NCBI GenBank assembly: GCA_015350385.1
Contig: WNKI01000001.1
Span: 1,357,870 to 1,421,869 of the forward strand
DNA: 64,000 bases
Origin: Aculops lycopersici
Taxonomy: Eukaryota; Arthropoda; Arachnida; Trombidiformes; Eriophyidae
Direction: 5' to 3'
In this document: piece after piece, positions 45,972-53,939 of the stretch
How positions within the stretch are numbered: position 1 is the stretch's first letter
How the letters are laid out: the number at the start of each line of letters is the position of its first letter
Program-made: the position numbers and the translations under genes
Notes under the pieces: model-generated
What the model saw: only the letters and a program-made list of their open reading frames with translations
Told to the model about the DNA's origin: nothing
Database searches by the model: none

Positions 45972-46493
45972 TCAAAGTCTAGCTCTTGCACATTCCTGAG
46001 CGTAGATTTGGTCGCCAGCTTTGTCCATGATAATCTGGCAAATTCTTGCCGTTGAGATAACCTTCTTCTCGTTATCGGTGAGTTCCTTAGTTTCCGGCAA
46101 GTTGATGTTGTCTAGCTCGTCCATCACTGGGGTTAAAATTGAGGCAAACTTTTTACACTCGGCACGATGCCTCTCCTTAGTCTCAAGCACGCGCTTGTCC
46201 TTTCTCTTGAGGGCTAGAACTCCGCTCAAAACTCCCTTCCACGACTTAACCACCGAGTGGATCGCAAGGCCGCATTTTCTTGCATCAATATTGTGCTGGA
46301 TTTTGCCATCCTTAAGCTTGACGCGATCGTACAAAACCTTGTTGAGCTCATTCAGCACTTCCGACTGGAGCAAATCCTTGCTCTTGTCCTCTAGCGACTT
46401 GATGAACTCGTCGGCGGCCGGCGCAGCCAGAATCGGGGAGAGCGAAAGAGCTAGAACCAGAAGCGAGAATAGATAGCTTGCTTGAGGAGCCAT
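45972..46493 (-). CDS. Small secreted four-cysteine protein, unknown family
   Basis: The ATG at 46493 begins a textbook signal peptide (MAPQASYLFSLLVLALSLSP, then ILAAPA), probably cut near residue 26. The mature part is about 147 residues, highly charged and predicted helical. It has four cysteines (74, 113, 152, 168), enough for two disulfides. The spacing of 38-39 residues between the first three suggests a helical bundle braced by disulfides. The single exon, compact 3' UTR and clean signal all support a real gene. I do not recognise the family. Small secreted helical proteins of arthropods include allergens, odorant-binding-like proteins and haemolymph proteins; which, if any, applies cannot be decided here. 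The mariner insertion lies about 540 bases upstream of its ATG. Confidence 0.8.
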   Translation of the reverse strand: MAPQASYLFSLLVLALSLSPILAAPAADEFIKSLEDKSKDLLQSEVLNELNKVLYDRVKLKDGKIQHNIDARKCGLAIHSVVKSWKGVLSGVLALKRKDKRVLETKERHRAECKKFASILTPVMDELDNINLPETKELTDNEKKVISTARICQIIMDKAGDQIYAQECARARL

Positions 46494-47032
46494 GATCTTT
46501 GTTTCCTCTCGATTGGTTTGCTTGGTGGAAAGTCAAGGGTGACAATTTAATCTGGAGTAAATCAGTCAGATTAGAGTTGAACAAATGGAAAGTCAATCGG
46601 TCTGTTTGTTTGCTCGATCTATTGCGGGATCAGTAAATGATTCCAAGGAAAGCTAAAGGTTAGAGGGAGAGAAACTTGCGAGGGTCAAATTTTTAAAGGG
46701 CCGCCTAAAAATAAACTTTCAAAGAGGCGCGATATGGGATGGGGAATGTTTCGATGCCACAGGTTCGCACGTCACCAGATGTCATGAGAAACGCTATTGT
46801 TTTTTGCTCAGCTCCATGCGCTAATCTGTAGGGATGGGCTGCCGAGGAGATATCATCTCGGTTAATGCGAAATCCATGAATAGCATACGAAATCGCATCT
46901 ACTCGTCGAGATTAATAGGGAATTGTAGCTATCTGGACTAAGTGAGATCTCAAAACGGACCTTTCCGTCGGGACTAATGGCCCCTACTTGATTTTCATCC
47001 AGCCAGTCCGCAGTCCGCTGCTCGCATCTCTA
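46494..47032. other. Promoter region of the four-cysteine gene, bounded by the mariner element
   Basis: No coding exon is seen. A TTTAAAAA-like element near 46690 on the minus strand might serve as a TATA box, with the start nearer the gene. The mariner left end, with its TA target duplication, begins at 47031. Confidence 0.4.
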
Positions 47033-47057
47033 CAGGTGCCTCAGTAATGTCTCGCAC
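47033..47057 (+). repeat. Mariner left terminal inverted repeat
   Basis: 25 bases, exactly complementary to 48295-48319, preceded by TA. Confidence 0.95.
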
Positions 47058-47095
47058 TCGTATAGAAAATGACTAGCTAGCGCAATAAAATGCTT

Positions 47096-48154
47096 TTATT
47101 CTTCAACATACTCGCCCTTAAGCTTGATAACTTGCGCCGCTACTTCTTTCAACTCATCGATACCCCGCTCATAGTAGCTCGCCGGTTTCGACGCAAAGTA
47201 GCTTGCCACCGCCTCCTCGAGTTCTTTCTCGTCGCTGCACCGGACAGACTTCATGTGTTTTTTCAAGTTTCTAAACAAATACTTGTCACTTGGTGCCATG
47301 TCCGGTGAGTAAGGTGGGTGAGGGAAAACCTCGATCTTGAGCTCCTCGAGTTTTGAGCGCACAAGCGAGTGGTTGTGGCAAGGCGCGTTGTCTTGGTGAA
47401 GCAAGATTTTGCGCCTCACTTTGTCTGGTCGCTTTTCGACGGCACTCGCGTGAAAGCGAGCAATTACATCTCGGTAATATTGGCCGTCGATGCCTCTTCG
47501 CTCCTTGCTCGACCGGAAGTATTCCAGATGCACGATTCCCTTGTGGTCCCAAAAGACAATCGCCATCTGCTTCCGGCGGTCGGTTGCGAGTCTCGGCAGT
47601 TTGGGCGGCGGCGCATCATGAGCAACCCATTCCGCAGCCTCACTTCTTGTCTTGGGAGTCTCGTAGTGGACCCATGTTTCATCCATAGTGATGAATCTTT
47701 GTTTAAAATTTTCCCACTGTGGAATCCACTCCTTAACAATCCGCTTGGCATGGGCGACGCGCGCTTTCTTCTGCTCCGCTGTCAGGTCATGAGGAACCCA
47801 ACGAGCGAGCTTCTTGGTGAGACCCAAATGTTGGCCGACTAGATTTTTGGTCACCTCCCACGACAGCTTTAGCTCTTGAGCCAGATCTGTGATGGTGATC
47901 TTGGCGTTTTTAGCGATCGCCAGTCTAGCCTGATCAATCCTGGCTTGTGTCACAGCTTCTGGAGGCCTTCCGGTTGACTTTCCATCGTCGAGATCCACAC
48001 GCCCAAACCGGAACTCTCGAGACCATCTTGCCACCGTGGAGTGACTAGGCGCTGCATCGCCGTACTCCTCCACCAAAAGTTGGTGGATCTCTTTGGGCAT
48101 CTTATTCTGGCGGCAAAAGTGATATATGATGGCTCGAGACTGTCGAAAATCCAT
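47096..48154 (-). CDS. Mariner transposase, intact
   Basis: The protein has 352 residues (usual length about 345-350), start ATG at 48154, with no stop or frameshift. An N-terminal paired-like helix-turn-helix DNA-binding region (1-110) includes the linker STGRPP. The mariner signature WVPHDL is at 119-124. The catalytic DD34D triad is Asp158 (TMDETWVH), Asp255 (LLHQDNAPCH) and Asp290 (SPDMAPSDKYLF), with 34 residues between the last two. The signature YSPDMAPSDKYLF differs slightly from the common YSPDLAPSDYHLF. The enzyme cuts at the inverted repeats and inserts at TA. All catalytic residues are present, so activity is possible; this cannot be judged from sequence alone. Confidence 0.97.
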   Translation of the reverse strand: MDFRQSRAIIYHFCRQNKMPKEIHQLLVEEYGDAAPSHSTVARWSREFRFGRVDLDDGKSTGRPPEAVTQARIDQARLAIAKNAKITITDLAQELKLSWEVTKNLVGQHLGLTKKLARWVPHDLTAEQKKARVAHAKRIVKEWIPQWENFKQRFITMDETWVHYETPKTRSEAAEWVAHDAPPPKLPRLATDRRKQMAIVFWDHKGIVHLEYFRSSKERRGIDGQYYRDVIARFHASAVEKRPDKVRRKILLHQDNAPCHNHSLVRSKLEELKIEVFPHPPYSPDMAPSDKYLFRNLKKHMKSVRCSDEKELEEAVASYFASKPASYYERGIDELKEVAAQVIKLKGEYVEE

Positions 48155-48294
48155 CGTGAAAGATAATAGTATTTGTTTAAATTTGCAAAGAATAGTTTAT
48201 TTAGATCAATTATAACATCATTTATTACGTAAAGCAAGACAGGTGAAGAGAAAGAGCGATAAAAAAATTGCACCAGAGGGTGCAATCTAGGTCG

Positions 48295-48319
48295 GTGCGA
48301 GACATTACTGAGGCACCTG
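48295..48319 (-). repeat. Mariner right terminal inverted repeat
   Basis: 25 bases, the exact reverse complement of 47033-47057, followed by TA. Confidence 0.95.
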
Positions 48320-48321
48320 TA

Positions 48322-50928
48322 CTCATCTGCATCCATTCCCCCGAGCAACTGCTCGCCTTTTTCAATTATTTACTCGCTTTGACTTCACGGTCACCAAGGT
48401 AAATCAATAACATGAAATGAGAGTTGGCAGTCTGAAGGTAGAATTGTTGACCGGTTGGAAATGGAATGAAAACAATCGATTAATTAATTGACATTCGATT
48501 TACCTGGACTTGCGTTGCATGCTGAACGCTGGTTAACTGCTTCAAGAGGTCAATCGGATTCGAATGCAATCAATTGATTCTCGGTTCAATTGTATTCGGA
48601 TTGATTTTTTGCGTACCCAACCAAAACAGTTGTATGCAAGCAAATATTTGTCTCTACCTAACGCGCGTCCAAATATGTAACAGGTGGTTCATCTAACATG
48701 CATCTCTGTTCCGTGTGTGCATATCATCTGCTTCCAATCGATTCCAGGTGTCGCTCCTGACTGCAGACAATGAAATCGTAACGAATCTCAAACGCCGTCA
48801 AATCGATGGAGAAAAAAGGGAGAGAAAGAACATGGTTCAAGTTCACTAGCTAGCTGGCTATCCAACTGAAATTTCCAAATGACTGGCTTGCTCAACAAGA
48901 CTTTTTCTTTGGCTTGATCTCGCCGCCGACTTGCAACCATTCACTTTGCATTGGCCACGTCAATCAAGCTGCCCATGGAGCAACAACAACCTGTAGCACG
49001 CTGACCACATCAGGTTGCTGGTCTGTTGTGAAGGTACCAATGAGAAGGTTGGTGGCGATGGAGAGACTACAATGCACTCGCTTGCCGCCACTCCAACAGG
49101 TTTCATTGTTGGCTTCGTATTCATCATCATCATCATCATCATCGCGACCGTCGTAGTCGTCTTCGTAGCCATGGACGTTCCTCGGCGTCGAGCTTGAGGT
49201 CCATCCAGTGGAAGTTGCAGCAAATCGACGTCCCAGCCTCCACCTCGGTGAACTTGTCCATCGGCTACAGCGACGACGGCGCCGGCATCAGCGTCCAAGT
49301 TGCGTCACGTCACACTGGCCTCGCTTCCACCGCCAAGCTGGACAGGTTATGCTGGCCTTTGTAGCGGCGGGCAACAAGTGGTGGTGGCCTTCCAGTTGTG
49401 GCTGCAACACAGCGGCTAGCAGTAAACTGTGAGTGATGTGAGCAAGCTTGTGGCAGCTTGTCCAGCGCACGAATACCATTGACTTGTTCCACACAGACTC
49501 TGTGCTTCTCCTTTTCCACTCAAATCGGCTCGGTTTAGCTTGATAACTCTCCCTCAATAGCAAAAGCATGAGCGATTGTCGAAACTCAAAGTGGAAGTAC
49601 CCAAAAGGATGCTCTCTAGGCCACAAAGGAGTCAAGTTGGGAGCTAACGGGATAACAATCGGGCCTAACGGATTGGTTCGGAGGCGCCAAAGAGTTAACG
49701 GTAAACCTGGTGGCCAAGAGCGACAACAACAACAAGTGGTTGGCCAAGTGCTACGTCACCATCAACATCACACACATACACTCACACAGTGGGATAGACA
49801 ACACTTGTTACCTGTGCAGCACTCATCCACATGCACATACACAGAGATCCTCATGGACTTCACAAGACGACGGGAGTTTCGAGGAGGCTTTCCGCATCGA
49901 GCGCTCGCTCGCTCGCTCGCTCACTGGCTTAGCGCCACTCGCACTAACAACAGGTTGCTTTCTTTGTCAAGATTTCTTTTGATGGAAAAAGCCAATGGAG
50001 CTTTAGAAGAGGAAATGTAAAACTAGTTTTGATTATTGCCACTTGTCGCATAACTGAACAAATCGATCTTTTTGTCTCCCTCGGATCCTTACTGAAACTA
50101 GTGCTCTACTATATTTAGTGTTGGTACTCAAATTGACACATTTGAGCGCGAGAATGTGAGAAAACTATCAGATTTCTCACCCTTTCAAGTCGCTTGCTGA
50201 TTGCAGTGGATTAGTCCTACACTGTAACTGTTATCTCACTGCATAAGACTGGACAGAAAAAACCGGAAACTTTTGGGTGCCGTTCAGTCAACACTGCGGG
50301 CACCAACAAGTGGCCGCTAAATCTCTCCATCCACAGGTAAACTGGTGACGAAGGCAAACTGGCCGCTGGCAAGGTTTCCCTTTGCGTGTGTGTATTTATT
50401 TTAGGTAGTCAGTACCAACCGACTGACTGACTTGCCTACTTTCACAAGGACACATCCCAATTGATTGTTTTAGAACAAAAAAAAACCTCATAACAACGAC
50501 TACTACTACTGCTACAAAATACTAATCTAATTGGCAGCACCAAAATGCACAGTTGAAATCGATAGCGATAACTTGTAAAAGTGTCGCTAATTGTGCACAG
50601 CAGCAAGTGGACAAGAAACTTGCTTTAGAATCTTGATCCTCAATGCAGTTATGCAAACAAGTTCAACTCCTTATCTCTCAGCTTTGAACTGCACTCATGG
50701 AAAAATAGTCTGTCTTTCGACTGCCTCGAGAAAATTCTGTTATCTCAACTCCTTGCTCAACAGATCAAGGAACACGAACTGCTTCTACGAGTTTCAATTC
50801 TAATTCTAATTCTAATTGTTGCGCATGCAAAAATTAGAAGTATCTAGAGTGAGACAACAAAAAATAATAAATCTATTGCCACTACTGCCACTGAACTAAG
50901 GCAAAAAGTTACATCCGCTCCGATCTCA
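48322..50928. other. Non-coding region between the mariner and the Gly/Tyr-rich gene
   Basis: No ORF has a recognisable domain. CAACAAGTGG occurs at 49372, 49730 and 50304, and CAACAGGT at 49094 and 49948. A (TCA)n run lies near 49121-49143 and a (GCTC)n-like run near 49905-49920. Confidence 0.45.
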
Positions 50929-50966
50929 TATATAAACGTCGTGTTGTAACCCAATTCTCATTCAGT
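50929..50966 (+). promoter_or_regulatory. TATA box plus arthropod-type initiator of the Gly/Tyr-rich gene
   Basis: TATATAAA at 50929-50936 is followed 33 bases on by TCAGT at 50962-50966, the classical arthropod initiator. Spacing is right for a focused promoter. A consensus CAG/GTGAGT donor at 51221-51229 suggests a first intron before the coding exon. Confidence 0.7.
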
Positions 50967-51260
50967 AATAAAGTGTCTCACTTTGGATCAACAAGAATAA
51001 TAAGAGCAAGTCGAAGGGATAGGGAAAAAACTGGAGTAGAGTAAGAAGCAAAGCGGCAGCAACAAAAAAGAGTTTCTCCCAGAACTAGCAGCCAAGCGAA
51101 GAAATTATCACCTTAGAAAACATTCGCCCACTTGACTTGGCACACAACTTAAATTTTGGCTCAAATTAACCCTTTGGTTTCGAGATGATCGCAAGCAGCA
51201 GCAACATTATCCCAAGTCAACAGGTGAGTTAGCTGGTGTAGATTTATCTGCAGCGACAAG

Positions 51261-51285
<25 letters not shown>
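51261..51285. repeat. (AG)n microsatellite
   Basis: About twelve GA units just after the putative first-exon donor of the Gly/Tyr-rich gene. Confidence 0.95.
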
Positions 51286-51292
<7 letters not shown>

Positions 51293-51513
51293 AAAAGCAT
51301 CATCAGATAGTCAGGTGGCTTCCTCTTCGTCTACCTGGTCGCCGATCTTGGCTACTGATTAGAAAGCTCACTTTTATCTTGTATTAGCGGTTAAAGCAGT
51401 AGCAACGATAGATTAACTAACATAGAAGTAAACCTCTTTTTACCCTTCGGCTGATTCCAATTGCATTTCAACCACCAACATCACCATTGCAACTATGCGA
51501 CCACACGACAACG

Positions 51514-51885
51514 ATGACCACGACGGCGACGGCGACATGTAATGCAACCGGAAAGCAGAAGATGCAACAAGAATCGAACTCATCTGGAAAGATTAGCGCC
51601 AAGGGCGAGAAGGGGGAAAGCAAAAAGAGGAGCATCAAGACTGGCACCTGCGTTGGCTCATCAATTAGCAACTGGCTCTTGCTGCTATTGGTGGCGCTTT
51701 TCGCCTGTTGCTTTACACTGCTGACCTTCCAGGCGGAACAAATTGAGGCGGTCGCAATCAACATCTACAAACACAGGTACCCCTTCTATGGAGGCTACGG
51801 TGGCTACTATCCATTTTGGGGCGGCTACGGTGGCTACGGCGGCGGCTTCGGCGGCGGTATCAACATCGGCGGTTATGGCCGCTAG
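51514..51885 (+). CDS. Small Gly/Tyr-rich protein with one membrane or signal-anchor segment
   Basis: From the ATG at 51514 the protein has 123 residues. A polar Thr/Ser/Lys-rich N-terminal part is followed by a hydrophobic helix (NWLLLLLVALFACCFTLLTF). The ectodomain ends in GGY/GYG repeats (YPFYGGYGGYYPFWGGYGGY then GGGFGGG). Tyr/Gly repeat peptides of this kind occur in arthropod cuticle, silk or antimicrobial peptides. The upstream TATA and initiator, and the donor at 51224, point to a transcript with a 5' intron. An upstream ATG at 51185 (MIASSS) could be a short uORF or, if spliced to an AAG/CAG near 51556, the true N-terminus. The gene is likely real; its exact start is uncertain. Confidence 0.6.
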   Translation: MTTTATATCNATGKQKMQQESNSSGKISAKGEKGESKKRSIKTGTCVGSSISNWLLLLLVALFACCFTLLTFQAEQIEAVAINIYKHRYPFYGGYGGYYPFWGGYGGYGGGFGGGINIGGYGR

Positions 51886-51888
51886 ACG

Positions 51889-52928
51889 GCGCCTGTGTTT
51901 AGTTAGCTACAGTTGATCGGACAACTAGCTAGCCAGCAACAAGCAAAATTTCCATCTATACAAGAAGAGGAAAGATTAAGTTTATGTTATTACGCAATAT
52001 TCTAATGAGTTTATTATATTCATCTTGTTGTTTGTTGACACAAGATTTGATTCGACTAGATCGAGTTCTCTACAGCTCGTCACAATGATTGCGTTACACT
52101 TATCGGTCGCAGATAGATTTCCTGCCACAAAAATCTGCAGTCCTGGAATGCGAGTTCTGAGCATTTTTTCCATGCACTTTAGATGAGAGAGTAACGCAAG
52201 TATTGAGATGAGCTGTAGATGGCTCAATGAACCGATACGCCCTTTTCAATATTCCAATTAGATTGGCTCCAGTTGACCCGAAGCCCATCCATTCCTATTG
52301 CCTGGTCAGTGCGGTACTACCTCGCCCCTCCTCTCTCCGACTGGTCTCAGCAAGTGGCTGCCTAAGCGGGTGGGACCAGCTTACAGTTCGCTGCAAAATA
52401 TTCCATAAGTCCATTCTTTCCATTGCAACCAACATTACAGATACTACTGCCACACCGCCTAAGAATGACACATAAGATGATGCATTAGGATTATGGTAAT
52501 ACAATTATGATCATAATGCTAATAATAATAATATTCCTACTCCTTATAAGAAGTAGTCCGTTTTCCTTGACTGAAAAGTCAAACTCCATTTCTCATTTTC
52601 CGTTTGAGAGGAATGATTTTTTTTCTTACACCTAAAACTCAACCACTCGCTCGCTTGGCATATTGACTTGGATTGCAGTTAACGCCCCAAGTTTTGGCCA
52701 GCAGGCGCCAGAGAACCACTTGTTGTCGTTGTTGGTGTCATTGCGGCTATAAACTTTGTCTTGAATCGGCACCCAGCAATAGCGGCGGCGGCAGCAGCAG
52801 CAATAGCAGTAGTGAGTGGCCACACCCGAGTTATGGTCAATTTTTCAAGCAAATAACTAGAAGGTTCGAGATGAAGAAGAAGAAGAAGTAAAACATTCTC
52901 CATTAAATTAACTCCACCACGATACCTG
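51889..52928. other. 3' region shared by the Gly/Tyr-rich gene and MNX
   Basis: Probably the MNX 3' UTR: a minus-strand AATAAA lies at 52010-52015, about 900 bases beyond the MNX stop. Minus-strand ORF fragments with coding-like composition (51982-52227, 52100-52504) are broken by a stop and a frame change. I see no clean polyadenylation signal for the plus-strand gene. Confidence 0.4.
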
Positions 52929-53939
52929 TCAGCTGCCAGCCTGTTGCAACCTGTTGACCGATTGCAACTTTTCATTGCCAATTGTGATTTGTTGCTGCTG
53001 CTGGTTAGACTCTTCGTTGGGCGTTGGCACTTCTTTCTCCTGGTTAAGGTTGCTGTTGTCTTTCCTATTGCCATTAACGTTGCCATTGGCGCTGGCCGAA
53101 CTCGATCGTCCTGACTTCTCACCTCGAACTGCTAGCTTTCCCGTCGATGTAGCTCTCATTTTAGTGCAATTGCTATTGTTGTTGCTCATACTTTCGCTTC
53201 CGCCCTTCGACTTGTCGCCATCCTTTCTTGTCCTACTTGTTGTGTCATTCGATTGCTCCACTTCCTGATCGCTGCCCTCTTCGTGGCCACCGTCATCGTC
53301 GTTATCGTTATCGTTATCATCGTTGACGTCACCTTCCTCGTCGCTCGTTAAACATTCGCCATTTTCAACCTCCCCAAGCTCCCTATCGTCGCTCTCTCCT
53401 TCCTTTTCCAACGGGCAGCGGACATTTTCGGCCAGCTGAGGGCACGCCTCTCTGGTGTTGCTGCCTCCATCGGAAAAGTTCGAGGGATCCCGAGCCATGT
53501 AGCTCATTGCGGGAGCGTGAGGATCGTATAGATTTGTGTGATGAGCTGAGGTGGCAGCGGCTACGGCGGCCAAATAACTCGCCGCTTGCAAGGGATAAGT
53601 ATTCATGAGCTCGCACTGTTGCTGCTGCTGCTGCTGCTGGCTCAATGATGAGCCACTTCCTGTTCCCAACGACAAGGTGGGTCCATTTGAGGTACAGGTG
53701 GGTGCGTTAGTTGACGATTGGTGGCGCGACTGGTTCGTTGCATTCCCACGATTCGAAGAAGAGTGATTCGAGGAGGAACTTGACGAGCCAGAGGAGGAAC
53801 CGGAAGTCTGTTGTTGTTGTTGCTGCTGCTGCTGCTGCTTGAGTTGTTGCTGTTGTTGTTGGGCAGCCAAACGCGCTTCCTGTTGTGCCTTTTTGCCTCG
53901 CTTCCACTTCATGCGTCTGTTTTGGAACCATATTTTAAC
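52929..53939 (-). CDS. exex: MNX/exex homeobox protein, exon 3 (homeodomain helix 3 and C-terminal tail)
   Basis: The acceptor GCGACAG at 53940-53942 is followed by VKIWFQNRRMKWKRGKKAQQ, the third helix and the basic end of the homeodomain. WF-N-R is intact, and Gln50, which sets TAAT-type binding, is present. The KKAQQEA after the domain matches fly exex. The tail has long Gln runs, Ser/Asn-rich parts, LGEVENGE and an acidic block (LTSDEEGDVND, then poly-Asn/Asp). It ends at the TGA at 52929-52931. The three exons sum to 2730 nt and 909 residues in one frame. Confidence 0.93.
   Translation of the reverse strand, partial: VKIWFQNRRMKWKRGKKAQQEARLAAQQQQQQLKQQQQQQQQQQTSGSSSGSSSSSSNHSSSNRGNATNQSRHQSSTNAPTCTSNGPTLSLGTGSGSSLSQQQQQQQQCELMNTYPLQAASYLAAVAAATSAHHTNLYDPHAPAMSYMARDPSNFSDGGSNTREACPQLAENVRCPLEKEGESDDRELGEVENGECLTSDEEGDVNDDNDNDNDDDGGHEEGSDQEVEQSNDTTSRTRKDGDKSKGGSESMSNNNSNCTKMRATSTGKLAVRGEKSGRSSSASANGNVNGNRKDNSNLNQEKEVPTPNEESNQQQQQITIGNEKLQSVNRLQQAGS

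Larger units (their letters stand above)
47033..48319 (-). mobile_element. Complete mariner transposon (Tc1/mariner class)
   Basis: A 1287-bp element with identical 25-bp terminal inverted repeats (CAGGTGCCTCAGTAATGTCT then CGCAC), flanked on both sides by the TA target duplication (47031-47032 and 48320-48321). It encloses one uninterrupted transposase gene on the minus strand. Size, TA duplication and repeat length are all typical of mariner. The terminal sequence resembles irritans-type mariner ends (CAGGTTGGCTGATAAGTC), an inference from memory of Himar1. Perfect ends and an intact ORF indicate a recent insertion. Confidence 0.95.
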
